Shown in pieces: positions 34,002-46,235 of a DNA stretch of 64,000 nt; position 1 is the stretch's first letter; each line of letters starts with the position of its first letter. The translations under genes and the position numbers were made by a program. The notes below the pieces were generated by a model, which did no database searches, was not told the DNA's origin, and worked only from the letters and a program-made list of their open reading frames with translations. The stretch spans positions 114,031,201-114,095,200 of the forward strand of contig CM022300.1 in NCBI GenBank assembly GCA_011799875.1. Direction: 5' to 3'. This DNA comes from Thinopyrum elongatum. Its lineage: Eukaryota > Streptophyta > Magnoliopsida > Poales > Poaceae.

Positions 34002-37000
34002 CTAGCTAATTGCTCCCACTTTCAATACGTATCCAGATTGAGACTCAGAGTCATCCGAATCGGTGTCAAAACTTGCATTGATGTAACCCTTTACAACGAA
34101 CTCTTTATCACCTCCATAACTGAGAAATATTTCCTTAGTCCTCTTTAGGTACCTAAGGATAATTTTGACCACTGTCCAGTGATCCACTCCTGAATCACTA
34201 TTGTACCCCCTTGCCAAACTCATGGCAAGGCACACAACAGGTATGGTACACATCATGGCATACTTTATAGAACCTATGGCTCTGGCATAGGGAATGACTT
34301 TCATTCTCTCTCTATCTTCTGCCGTGGTCGGGTTTTGAGTCTTACTCAACTTCACACCTAGCAACACATACAAGAACCCTTTCTTTGACTGGTCCATTTT
34401 GAACTTCTTCAGAACTTTGTCAAGGTATGTGCTTTGTGAAAGTCCTATTAAGCATCTCGATCTATCCCTATAGATCTTGATGCCCAATATATAAGCAGCT
34501 TCACCGAGGTCTTTCATTGAAAAATTTGTATTCAAGTATCCTTTTATGCTATCCGGAAATTCTATATCATTTCCAATCAACAATATGTCATCCACATATA
34601 ACATCAGAAATTCTACAGAGCTACCACTCACTTTCTTGTAAATACAGGCTTCACCGTAAGTCTGTATAAAACCATATGCTTTGATCACCTCATCAAAGCA
34701 TATATTCCATCTCCGAGATGCTTGCACCAGTTCATAGATGGATCGCTGGAGCATGCACACTTTGTTAGCACCTTTAGGATCGACAAAACCTTCTGGTTGC
34801 ATCATATACAACTCTTCTTTAAGAAATCCATTAAGGAATGCAGTTTTGACGTTCATTTGCCAGATTTCATAATCATAAAATGCGGCAATCGCTAACATGA
34901 TTCGAACAGACTTAAGTATCGCTACGGGTGAGAAAGTCTCATCATAGTCAACCCCTTGAACTTGTCAAAAACCTTTTGCGACAAGTCGAGCTTTGTAGAC
35001 AGTGACATTACCATCAGCGTCCATCTTCTTCTTGAAGATCCATTTATTCTCAATGGTTTGCCGATCATCGGGCAAGTCCACCAAAGTCCATACTTTGTTC
35101 TCATACATGGATCCTATCTCAGATTTCATGGCCTCAAGCCATTTATCGGAATCTGGGCTCATCATAGCTTCTTCATAGTTCGTAGGTTCGCCGTGGTCTA
35201 ATAACATGGCTTCCAGGACAGAATTACCGTACCACTCTAGTGCGGAACATGTTCTGGTCGACCTACGAAGTTCAGTAGTAAGTTGATCTGAAGTTTCATG
35301 ATCATCATCATTAGCTTCCTCTCTAGTTGGTGTAGGCATCACGGGAACAGTTTTCTATGATGTGCTACTTTCCAATTCGAGAGTAGGTACAATTACCTCA
35401 TCAAGTTCTACTTTCCTCCCACTCACTTCTTTCGAGAGAAACTCCTTTTCTAGAAAGGACCCATTCTTGGCAACAAAGATCTTGCCTTCGGATCTGTGGT
35501 AGAAGTTGTACCCAATAGTTTCCTTAGGGTATCCTATGAAGAAACACTTCTCCGATTTGGATTCGAGCTTATCAGGCTGAAGCCTTTTGACATAAGCGTC
35601 ACATCCCCAAACTTTAAGAAACGACAGCTTAGGTTTCTTGCCAAACCATAGTTCATACGGTGTCGTCTCAACAGATTTAGACGGTGCCCTATTTAACATG
35701 AATGCGTCTGTATTTAATGCATAACCCCAAAATGATAGTGGTAAATCGGTAAGAGACATCATAGAACACACCATATCTAATAAAGTACGGTTACGATGTT
35801 CAGACACACCATTACGCTGTGGTATTCCAGGTGACGTGAGTTGTGAAACAATTCCACATTGTTTTAAATGAAGGCCAAACTCGTAACTCAAATATTCACC
35901 TCCATGATCAGATCGTAGAAACTTTATTTTCTTGTTACGATGATTCTCTACTTCACTCTGAAATTCTTTGAACTTTTCAAATGTTTCAGATTTGTGTTTC
36001 ATTAAGTAGATATACCCATACATACTCAAATCATCTGTAAATGTTAGAAAATAACGATACCCGCCGCGTGCCTCAACACTCATCGGACCGCATACATCGG
36101 TATGTATTATTTCCAATAAGTCATTAGCTCGCTCCATTGTTCCGGAGAACGAAGTTTTAGTCATCTTGCCCATGAGGCATGGTTCGCAAGTATCAAATGA
36201 TTCATAATCAAGTGAAATGATTCATAATCAAGTGATTCCAAAAGTCCATCCGCATGGAGTTTCTTCATGCGCTTTACACCAATATGACATAAACGGCAGT
36301 GCCACAAGTATGTTGCGCTATCATTATCAACTTTGCATCTTTTGGCATCAATATTATGAATATGTGTATCACTACGATCGAGATTCAACAAGAATAGACC
36401 ATTCATCAAAGGTGCATGACCATAAAAGATATTACTCATATAAATAGAACAACCATTATTCTCTGACTTAAATGAATAACCGTCTCGCAATAAACAAGAT
36501 CCATATATAATGTCCATGCTTAACGCTGGCACCAAATAACAATTATTGAGGTCTAAAACTAATCCTGAAGGTAGATGTAGAGGTAGCGTGCCGACGGCGA
36601 TCACATCAACCTTGGAACCATTCCCGACGCTCATCATCACCTCGTCCTTAGCCAAACTTCGTTTATTCCGCAGCTCTTGTTTTGAGTTACAAATATGAGC
36701 AACCGAACCAGTATCAAATACCCAGGCACTACTACGAGCATTAGTAAGGTACACATCAATAACATGTATATCAAATATACCTTTGTTTACTTTGCCATCC
36801 TTCTTATCCGCCAAGTATTTGGGGTAGTTCCGCTTCCAGTGACCATTCCCTTTGCAGTAGAAGCACTCAGTTTCAGGCTTGGGTCCAGCTTCAGGCTTCT
36901 TCATGGGAGCGGCAACTTGCTTGCCATTCTTCTTGAAGTTCCCTTTCTTTCCCTTGCCCTTTTTCTTGAAACTAGTGGTCTTGTTAACCATCAACAGTTG

Positions 37001-37618
37001 ATGCTCCTTCTTGATTTCTACCTCCGCGGCCTTAAGCATTGCGAAGAGCTTGGGAATCGTTTTCGTCATCCCTTGCATATTATAATTCATCACGAAGCCT
37101 TTATAGCTTGGTGGTAGTGACTAAAGAACTCTGTCAATAACACTTTCAACTGGAAGATCAATTCCCAGCTGAGTCAAGTGGGTATGATACCGAGACATTT
37201 TGAGTATGTGTTAACTAACAGAACTGTTCTCCTCCATCTTGCAGCTATAGAACTTGTTGGAGACTTCATATCTCTCAACCCGGGCATTAGCTTGAAATAT
37301 CAACTTCAGCTCTTGGAACATCTCATATGCTCTGTGACGTTCAAAACGTCTTTGAAGTCTTGGTTCTAAGCCGTAAAGCATGGCACACTGAACTATTGAG
37401 TAGTCATCAGATCGAGTCTGCCAGACATTCATAACATCTGCAGTAGCTCTTGCAGCAGGTCTGTCACCTAGCGGTGCATCAAGGACATAATGCTTCTGTG
37501 CAACAATGAGGATAATCCTCAAGTTACGGACCCAGTCCGTGTAGTTGCTACGATCATCTTTCAACTTAGCTTTCTCTAGGAACGCATTAAAATTCAGGGG
37601 AACGGTAGCACGGGCCAT
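34002..37618 (-). pseudogene. Copia 3 gag-pol, broken; RNase H deleted
   Basis: Segments in order: gag from the ATG at 37618 (MARATVPLNFNAFLEKAKL); gag/protease frame 36161-37093 with knuckle CFYCKGNGHWKRNY (the last Cys is lost) and an intact DTGS protease site; integrase frame 35355-36173; linker frame 34965-35342; reverse transcriptase frame 34002-34898 with YVDDILLIGND. The RNase H region present in Copia 1 is missing. Compared with Copia 1, a TAG replaces a CAG codon at about 35355 and a TGA replaces CGA at about 34965; both are C-to-T changes. Stops also lie at 37094-37210. Confidence 0.9.
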
Positions 37619-40170
37619 TGATCTACAACATAGATATACAAAAACTATCAAGACTAAGTTCATAATAAATTAAGTTCAATTAATCAAATTACTAATGAAC
37701 TCCCACTTAAATTAACATCCCTCAAGTTATCTAAGTGATACATGATCCAAATCAACTAACCCATGTCCGGTCATCACGTGAGATGAGGTAGTCATCAATG
37801 GTGAACATCTCTATGTTGATCATATCTACTATATGACTCACGTTCGACCTTTTGGTCTCTAGTGTTCCGATACCATATTTGTACATGCTAGGCTCGTCAA
37901 GTTTAACCCAAGTATTCTGCATGTGCAAAACTGTCTTACACCCGTTGTATGTGAACATAGAGTCTATCACACCTGATCATCACGAGGTGCTTCAAAATGA
38001 TGAACTTTGGCAACGGTGCATACTCAGGGAGAACACTTTTATCTTGAAATTTAGTGAAGGGATCATCTTATAATTCTGCTGCCATTCTAAGCAAAATAAG
38101 ATGCATAAAGGATAAACATCACATCCAATCAAAATATGTGACATGATAAGGCCATCATCATCTTGTGCTTTTGATCTCTATCTCTAAAGCATCGTCATGA
38201 TCTCCATCGTCACTGGCTCGGCACCTTGATCTCCATCGTTGCGTCGGGGTCGTCTCACCAACTATTGCTTTTACAACTATTGCTAATACATAGCGATAAA
38301 GTAAAGCAATTACATGGCGCTTGCATTTCATACAATAATTAAGAGACAACCCTAAGGCTCCTGCCGGTTGTCGATATTACAAAACATGATCATCTCATAC
38401 AACAACGTATATCACATCACGTCTTGACCATATCACATCACAACATGGCCTGCAAAAACAAGTTAGATGTAACACCCCCGGTGATTTGCCACCGTAATCA
38501 CCCTTCTTGACTATGCCATGTCATCATGATCAACAGTGCTTGATCATCATTAGTAATAAATCCCTTTTCAAATTCAAATTCAAATGGAAATTCAAACTAA
38601 AAGTGAAAATAAAAGTTGTACAAATTCAGGAACTAAAATGTTCATAATACTGTAAATATTCCAGAGACAAGGCTAAAATTTTAACCAACAGTAAATAAAT
38701 TAGTTAAGTGACTCAAGCAACCTCAAACAGTGGCTGAGAATAATATTTAATAACCTTTTATTTAATCCAAAATTTATATGAAATAGTAACTGACCCAAAC
38801 TAGTTTTTGGTGCTAGGATATATTACATTGTGATTTATGGGCTACGTCTCATATTTTACAAAAACCATTTAGTGCCCAAATAATTTATAAAACAGTAAAG
38901 AAAAGAAAACAGAAAAAGAGAAAAAGAGAAAAGGCCTAAAACTACTGTGCACTTAGGCCTACTATCTACAGTGGCGGCCCAGCCCAACTAGCCCCCCCTC
39001 CCCCTACCTCCTGACGCCGCAGGCGCGCTGTCGAACAGCTAGCGCGCGCGCCCGGCCCCCCTAGCCCCCCCTCCTTGTGGTCAACAGCGGCCTCGCCTAC
39101 GTCGCACGGTTAAGTGCATCCCCGCTGGCCCCCTGGCTCTCCCTCCCTCGCTCACTCCCTCTCGCTCTCCCTCGCCTCCCCATCTCACCCGAGCGCCACC
39201 GCCGACGCGCCGTCATCACCACCGCGGCCACCGACGTTCCCGAGCCTGACGGATGTGTCTGGGTGGTGCGCCGCCGACCGCCTCTTCCTCATCGACGGAC
39301 GGCAAGAGCAGAGGTGCACCGGAACTCGCGGATCGAGCCGTCCTAGTATACGGCATCTCCGGCGATCGCCGTCGAATTTGCCTCGTCTCTGCGCTACCGA
39401 CCACCGAGGGCCTTCGTGTGCCGCGCTGTAAGCCCCAGCTCCTCCCTCTTACCCCTCGCTTAGCGCTAGGACGCGCTGCACCGTCGTTCCCCCCTCGAGC
39501 CCGAGCTCGCCTCCGCAAGGCTCATCGCCGGCGATGCTCCGATGACCTTATGGTCACGGGCGAGCGTCAGTTGGACTCCCCGCATCGCGTAGACACCGTA
39601 GGAACTTAGCGCAGCCCGTATAGCTCGTCGTTGCCCCGAATCCGACGGCGCCCGAAACTCGCCGTCCGCTGCGGTGCTCACCGGCGACGACTCCGGCTAT
39701 CCCAGCTCCCATGGCCACCGCCGTTCGACGCGGTGTGGAAAGGCGTTCGGAAGCAGGAAACCGCGACCATTTTGGTGCACCACAGGAGAATTCGGAGCTC
39801 GCCGGAGTTCCACCACCGCTCGGGGCTCGCCGGAGAGCTCCGGCGGCCGGCGCTGACCTGGCCCCGGTGGGTCTCGCGCCTGTGTCATTGAACACTGGGC
39901 CCCGCGGGCCCAGTTGACTGGGTCAACCGTCAACGTGGCAGCGTGGGCCACTGACATGTGGGTCCCGCGCGGTTAAATCAATTTTAAAAATAAATAAACT
40001 ATTAATTAATATGTTAATTAATTAGTTAATTAATCACTAATTACTCACTGACAGGTGGGGCCACACCCCTGTTAATTAGTTTTAGTTAAATTTAAACCCT
40101 GGATTAGCCCTGTGTCTATGACATGTGGGCCCCACTAGTCAGGTTTGACCTAGCCGGCCCCCTGTTGACT

Positions 40171-40204
40171 GCTGATGTCATCAATGCGTCATGCTGACGT
40201 CATC
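40171..40204 (+). promoter_or_regulatory. Cluster of TGACG motifs (bZIP/as-1-like)
   Basis: Three TGACG/TGATG-type cores within 34 bp (gctgatgtcatc, gcgtcatgctgacgtcatc). The same arrangement lies in the second copy at 62473-62504. TGACGTCA is the classic plant bZIP (TGA factor) site. Confidence 0.45.
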
Positions 40205-40583
40205 CTATACTGTTCTGGATAATGTTGATTTAATTAAATCCAGAAATTAATAAAACTTTAGAAAATCAAATCTTTTAAACCGTAACTCCGATGAAAATAA
40301 TTTATATATGAAAAATGACCAGAAAAATGAGACAAATCCGAATACGCTACCTACATACCTGTTAGATGCCTCTAACTATCTGAACATGCAAATTTTTGCC
40401 TGTTTCAGATAAGTGAATAGTGCCTGGCTTTTATAAAATAAATCCAAACAAATTCCTAAAATAACTAAATGACTTAGACATGTCTTTAGGCAACCCTGCA
40501 CTGCACGTTAGCGTAGCCTGCTCTGTGTTGCTCCTGTTTGCCGTGTATTTATAATGTTTCCTCCCCCTCTTCTCTCTCGTTAG

Positions 40584-40667
40584 ACTCCGACGCAGATCCA
40601 GGTACCGACACAGCTCCGGAGCCCGACGCCACCGTTGACGACCTTGCCCTTGCCGCCGAGCAACCAG
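40584..40667 (+). other. Putative conserved exon in the LTR-like element, copy 1
   Basis: 84 nt preceded by a pyrimidine tract and TTAG and followed by CAG|GCAAGC, the consensus of a GC-type 5' splice site. In the open frame it encodes DSDADPGTDTAPEPDATVDD then LALAAEQP. The second copy (62878-62979) keeps both splice signals and a related peptide. No protein family is recognised. Confidence 0.5.
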
Positions 40668-40973
40668 GCAAGCCCCCCCCCCATGATCATCCCGATATCG
40701 CTATTCTTTCTCTCATGCTTGCATTAGAATTGCTGCTGCTACTACTTTACCTATTCTGATGCATAGCCTGTTTATTGTAACCTACTATTGATACCTTACC
40801 TGCTTACCCTAAACTGCTTAGTATAGGCCGGGTAGAGACCTATCAGTAACCCCACTTATCCCGACTGCCCCGCTGGATTATCCGAAGACCCGATCAATGG
40901 GATTGAAGACCAGGTCCCGGCACCGCACATCACCCCCCTTAGTTGTAACGACACTGGAGCGTTACTATCGAGT

Positions 40974-41183
40974 GCCGAGGGTGATACCTTTTGTAGCACT
41001 TCTGATGTTAACTCTGTAGAGTAGCTATTCGGTCATGATCATCGAGGGTGATTCCTCCTTCCCCACTTCCGATAACGACGCTGTCGTGCAACTCATCAAG
41101 TGTGAACCCATCGAGGGTGATTCCTCCGAGTTCACCTTGTCGGATACATCGAGTAGGAATCCAATGAGGGTGATACCTCAGAT
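40974..41183. repeat. Array of CGAGGGTGATTCCTC units, copy 1
   Basis: Four units of cgagggtgat(t/a)cct occur at roughly 67-, 67- and 53-bp steps. The second LTR copy has the same four-unit array at 63287-63500. Confidence 0.75.
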
Positions 41184-41904
41184 TCCCCTGATGTTATGGA
41201 CACACGGATACTTGGACTTTACACTGTTACTTGGAAAGGCAGGTCGACCCTGAGGGGTACCCGCGTGAGCCTAAGTGGCGAGTGTTGTGGAGACGGGTTG
41301 ACCTGGATGGTGCCCGAGTGATGATTATGAGGCGCGGTCGGGCATTCTTAACCCTTGCAGCAAGTCCTCGAGACGGGGCGACGGGGTCACATCTTTCGTG
41401 AGTCTCTGCTTGTTACCGCAAGCCCTAGTCCACTAACGATTTGGATATTTGATCCGAGCAGGCCTCTGGCCTGATAGCACTAACCATCACGTGGGCATAG
41501 TATGGGCGTTCTGCATCGTGGCATCAGCCAAAAGTTCTGTCAGACGTCCAGTTCAGTATTGTGGCATGGTCGGATCGTACCGACCATCCGAGGCGGTGCT
41601 GGTATCCACCCTGCACACAACGACCCGGAGTGCACAGGGCGATGGCCCAAGACCCCTGAGCGCTTAGGTTGTAGACCGGCGGGGACCTCTCTGCTGAGCT
41701 GTAGGTAGGTCTGTGGTGTATCGTTTGGCCGAGGCCGGGCATGACCCAGGAAAGTGTGTCCGGCCGGAGTTAATCGAGCGTGTTGGGTAAGTTGGTGCAC
41801 CCCTGCAGGGAAGAACACACCTATCGATAGCCGGTCCTACGGTAAAGGACACTCGGAGTTGTATCCCGATCGACACAACTAGACCTTGAGATGATACCTG
41901 GATA

Positions 41905-42031
41905 TATGGCTCTGGGATTGCTTCTCGCAGGGAGTCGAGAAGGGATCTCAGGACGAGGTTGATGACTGTATGGCTCTGGGATTGCTTTCTCGCAGGGAGT
42001 CGAGAAAGGATCTCTGGGTGAGGTTGAGACT
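41905..42031. repeat. 64-bp tandem duplication
   Basis: tatggctctgggattgcttt-type units start at 41905 and 41969 and run through cgcagggagtcgagaa in both copies. Confidence 0.85.
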
Positions 42032-43054
42032 TAATGATACTGCTACATTATATTATACTGTTCTACTCTCTTCTATTGCTGCAAGACCGCTGAAGATGCT
42101 AGTCTTTGATAGGACTAGGATTTCCTCTCTATTCTGGCATTTCTGCAGCCCAGTCCACATATACAGCCTTCCTTTGATAATGTTGCATATGTAGTGTAGA
42201 TCCTTGCTTGCTGAGTACTTCTAAGTACTCACGGTTGCTTTGTTTTCTTTTCCCCCATATCAGTTTGTCGTGACCAGATGACGGAACCACTGAGACAGCT
42301 ACCCCGCCGACGATCGACTACTACTACTACCCCGAGGGTGGTTACTGCTTCGAACTTGCCGTCGACCAGGAGTAGATTCGGAGGGTCCCAGGCAGGAGGC
42401 CTGCGCCTTTCGATCATAGTGTTTCCTTTTGTCCCGCCTTTAAAGGCCTTTCTATTTCTCTTTTAATATCTGTACTCAGATATCTGATGCTTCCGCTGAC
42501 GCTTGTATGCCATCGAGCTATGTATTCGAGCCCTCGAGGCCCTGGCTTGTAATATAAAGCTTGTATGACTTTATTTATGTTCAGAGTTGTGTTGTGATAT
42601 CTTCCCGTGAGTCCTTAGGCTTGATTGTGTGCATTTGCATGTATGATTAGTGCACGATTGAGCCGGGGGCGTCACATTAGACGTCCTCTACTTTGTTGTT
42701 GCAAGTTTTACGTGGTTTCTACGGGCTTCTAGCAAGAACCGTTCTTACCTACGCAAAACCACAACGGTGATTCTCAAGTTTGCTGTTTTAACCTTCTTCA
42801 AGGACCGGCTTTAGTCAAATTCGATTCAACTAAAGTAGGAGAAACAGACACACGCCAGCCAGCTTTATGCAAAACAAATTGCATGTCAGTCGGTGGAACC
42901 GGTCTCATGTGCGTGGACATGTAAGGTTGGTCCGGGCCGCTTCATCCCACAATACTGCCGAATCAAAATAAGACGTTGGTGGTAAGCAGTATGTCCATCA
43001 CCGCCCACAACTTTTTTGTGTTCTACTCGTGCATATCATCTACGCATAGACCTG

Positions 43055-43067
43055 GCTCATGATGCCA
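43055..43067 (-). other. Primer-binding site of Copia 3
   Basis: The minus strand reads TGGCATCATGAGCC next to the LTR end, a decayed initiator tRNA-Met site (TGGTATCAGAGCC) with an extra base. Confidence 0.65.
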
Positions 43068-43068
43068 C

Positions 43069-44814
43069 TGTTGGGGAACGTTGCATGGAAAACAAAGAAA
43101 TTCTATGCACACGCAATATCTATCCATGGAGATGCATAGCTACGAGAGAGGAGAGTATGTCTATGTACCCTCGTAGACCGTAAAGCGGAAGCGTTTATCA
43201 ACGCGGTTGATGTAGTCGAACACCTTCGCGATCCAACCGATCAAGTACCGAATGTACGACACCTCCGTGTTCAGCACGTGTTCAGCTCGATGACGTCCTC
43301 GCCTTCTTGATCCAGCAAGACGGGTGAAGTAGTAGATGAGTTCCGGCAGCACGACGACGTGGTGACGGTGGTGGTGAACTTGTTCCCGCAGGGCTTCGCC
43401 GTGCACTGCGGAAAAACTAGATGGAGGATGAAACTGTGGAGAGGGGCGCCGCACACGGCTAAGAGATTGTCGTGGGTTGTGTGGCGCCCCCTCCCTCTCA
43501 TATATATAGGTGGGGGGGAGGGGAGGCAGCCAGGGTGCGCCCCAAGGTGGCCGACCGGCCCCCTTGGGCGCCTACCCTATGGCGCCCCCTTCCCTTGTTT
43601 GGCGCCTGGGAGAAGGCAGGAGGGGGTGGCGCCCCCCCCCCCTCCCTTTTTCTCATGCAGGAGAAATGGCAAGAGGGGCTAGCCCTCTCCCTTTCCTTCC
43701 CTAGGGATGGCACCATGAGGTGGAGGTGCACCAGCCCTATGTGGGCTAGTGTGCACCCCATCGTTGGCCCGTTTGGCCCATTAAACTCCCGGGGCCTCCC
43801 GGAACCCCTTCCGGTGATCCGATGACTACCCGATACATACCGAAACCTTTCCGGTGACCAAATAGCATCGTCCTATATATCAATCTTTACCTCCGGACCA
43901 TTCCGGAGCTCCTCGTCATGTCCGTGATCTTATCCGGGACACCGAACAACATTCGGTCACCAACTCACATAACTCATATAGTACTATATCGTCAATGAAC
44001 GTTAAGCGTGCGGACCCTACGGGTTCGAGAATGATGTAGACATGACCGAGACGCCTCTCCGGTCAATAACCAATAGCGGGACCTGAATGCCCATATTGGT
44101 TCCTACATATTTTATGAAGATCTTTATCGGTCGAACCTTTATGACACCATACGTAATTCCCTTTATCTGTCGGTATGTTACTTGCCCGAGATTTGATCGT
44201 TGGTATCTTCATACCTAGTCCAATCTCGTTACCGGCAAGTCTCTTTACTCGTTCTGTAATACATCATCTCGTAACTAACTCCTTAGTCACTTTGCTTGCA
44301 AGCTTCTTGTGATGTGCATTACCGAGAGGGCCCAGAGATACCTCTCCGATACACGGAGTGACAAATCCCAATCTCGATCCATGCCAACTCAACAGACACC
44401 TTCGGAGATACTTGTAGAGCATCTTTATGATCACCCAGTTACGTTGTGACGTTTGATAGCACACAAGGCATTCCTCCACTATTCGGGAGTTGCATGATCT
44501 CATGGTCGAAGGAATATGTATTTGACATTAAGAAAGCAATAGAAATAAACTGAACGATCATATGCTAAGCTAACGGATGGGTCTTGTCCATCACATCATT
44601 CTCCTAATGATGTGATCCCGTTATCAAATGACAACTCATGTCTATGGTTAGGAAACCTTAACCATCTTTGGTCAACGAGCTAGTCTAGTAGAGGCTTACT
44701 AGGGACACGGTATTTGTTTATGTATCCACACATGTATTTAAGCTTCCGGTCAATACAATTCTAGCATGAATAATAAACCTTTATCATGATTGCCTCTAGG
44801 GCATATTTCCATCA
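43069..44814 (-). repeat. 5' LTR of Copia 3 (1746 bp)
   Basis: TG at 43069 and TGATGGAAATATGCCC on the minus strand from 44814. It lacks about 30 bp of AT-rich sequence present near 33680-33712 in the 3' LTR. Confidence 0.9.
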
Positions 44815-45059
44815 ATGTGATCATAGTTTAGATCGATGATGAAACATGTGTATTTGATCATATAGTTGTATTCGAGACTTAACTTGTATCACTATTTCGA
44901 TGATGATGAGACATTATTGTATCACTATGATGATGATGACGACATTGCTGTATCATATAGTTTCAATGTTGTATATGTTGGACTATATAAAAACCTGTAT
45001 AATTGATGTATAAATAATGTGTAAATATGCAGAAGAAAAAAGAAATAAATATTAAATTC

Positions 45060-45250
45060 AATAGTAGTAGCATACTGTTTAAGGTAGGAGGTAGCAGTAG
45101 CGCGGGGGTCACACACGCGCTACAACTAAGTAGTAGTAGCGCAGCCTGTTAGTAGTAGCGTTGGGGCCACCTGTGCTACTACTACCCTGTTAGCTTTGGC
45201 GCGATAGTAGTAGCGTGCCCCTGTGCTACTACTAATAACAGGCATCACTA
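45060..45250. repeat. Right subterminal repeats of the CACTA element
   Basis: Repeated GTAGTAGTAGCGC/GTGCTACTACTA words of the same type as at 28230-28570. Between 44815 and 45060 the CACTA sequence is AT-rich with gatgatgatga repeats and no gene. Confidence 0.85.
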
Positions 45251-45271
45251 CTAGACTTTTCCCTACTAGTG

Positions 45272-46235
45272 ATTGGTCCAGTTTGATTGTTTTGATTTAT
45301 AAATGCTGGAACTAGCTAAGAGCAGGCGGTACACATCAACGGAAAGATGATGGATAATTAGCGGTTATTTTGTACATGTATCTAATACTAACGTGTTATG
45401 TTCCCATAGTTACCAAAATGTTAATTAGCAAACGGAATAGCACGCATTGTATGGATATATTTTTGCCCGGGCACTGTATGTATGGAGCTTGGCTCATTCA
45501 TTTATCTCAAAAATGGAATTTTATACTTCAAAAAAGAGAATTTTATCACATACACAGCTAATTCAGGCACCGTAGCCTAAACGAAACACATAACGAACCA
45601 ACTGCCATGAGTAATGCTACACTTACGTACAATCAGTTACGTGTTTTTACCTAGTTAGCAACATGAAGAATTTTGATTGGAGAGAGGGAAAGGAGGAGCC
45701 CGCCTGCGTGAAACTCGAGGGGAGAGAGAGTTAGTTAGGAAGTTTACCTAAAGTTTTACGTAGGTGTTCGTAGATGTAGGATTATGCAACTGATCATAAT
45801 AACCTGTGTAAAAAAACTAAAAATAGGCTTAACTCACCATAGAAGGTCGGTGTTGCAAAGCGTGCGTCATCCTCTAGTTTGTGATGATGTTCACATACTT
45901 CTAGTGACTAACATGTTTGGATTTCTTGCATGATTCTGATGTAGCAGAAGCTACTAATGAAATCAAATATACATGATATATTGTACAATACATACATACA
46001 TACATACATGATATATGAACATACTAAAAATAATAAAGTAGTATGTGTGTGTGTGTGTATTTTGTTTGAACCTAAGAGCAGAGGGGCACCCGTAGGTCTG
46101 AAAAATTGTCTTGTTTACGAAGGACATAAATATTGATATATGAGAGATATGATGTGGTTACTGCAAAGTTTATGTTCTACTATCAGTAGGGGTTTTCTAG
46201 AAATACACACCAAGAATTCTCCACCTAAATTTGTA
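45272..46235. other. Intergenic sequence with microsatellites
   Basis: No gene supported. A (CATA)n tract lies at 45991-46009 and a (TG)n tract at 46043-46058. The left flank begins with the CACTA TSD. Confidence 0.45.

Larger units (their letters stand above)
38468..42676 (+). mobile_element. 4.2-kb LTR-like element (probable solo LTR, Del/Tekay-like ends)
   Basis: It starts TGTAACACCCCCGGTG and ends GCCGGGGGCGTCACA; the ends are inverted repeats of about 14 bp. A perfect TSD TTAGA (38463-38467, 42677-42681) marks the insertion, and the empty site is visible in Copia 1 near 7353. TG...CA ends with 5-bp TSD fit a solo LTR; TGTAAC-type ends and multi-kb LTRs are known from Del/Tekay Gypsy elements. 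It has no long ORF. The 3' part resembles a transcript end (aatataaagcttgtatgac). A second copy starts at 60757. It could also be an unrecognised complete element. Confidence 0.7.
31969..44814 (-). mobile_element. Copia retrotransposon 3 (Angela/WIS/BARE-like), complete but decayed
   Basis: LTRs 31969-33739 and 43069-44814, a perfect TSD ATGTG (31964-31968, 44815-44819), a primer site at 43055-43067 and a broken gag-pol at 34002-37618 define a minus-strand element of the same broad lineage as Copia 1. A 4.2-kb LTR-like element (38468-42676) is inserted in its leader. The 5' LTR has lost about 30 bp close to its start, and the far terminus of the 3' LTR reads TC instead of TG at 31969. Confidence 0.9.
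28193..45271. mobile_element. CACTA DNA transposon, non-autonomous, heavily nested
   Basis: The left end is CACTAGTAGGAAAAACTC and the right end, read inward on the other strand, is CACTAGTAGGGAAAAGTC. Both flanks are ATT (28190-28192, 45272-45274), the 3-bp TSD expected for CACTA elements. Both ends carry arrays of short subterminal repeats. Subtracting the solo LTR (29087-30628) and the Copia element (31969-44814) leaves about 2.7 kb with no transposase motif, so the element itself is non-autonomous. Orientation cannot be set without a transposase gene. Confidence 0.88.

Noticed and set aside
46042..46060. (TG)n and nearby (CATA)n tracts as regulatory DNA
   Set aside because: Ordinary microsatellites with no supporting context.
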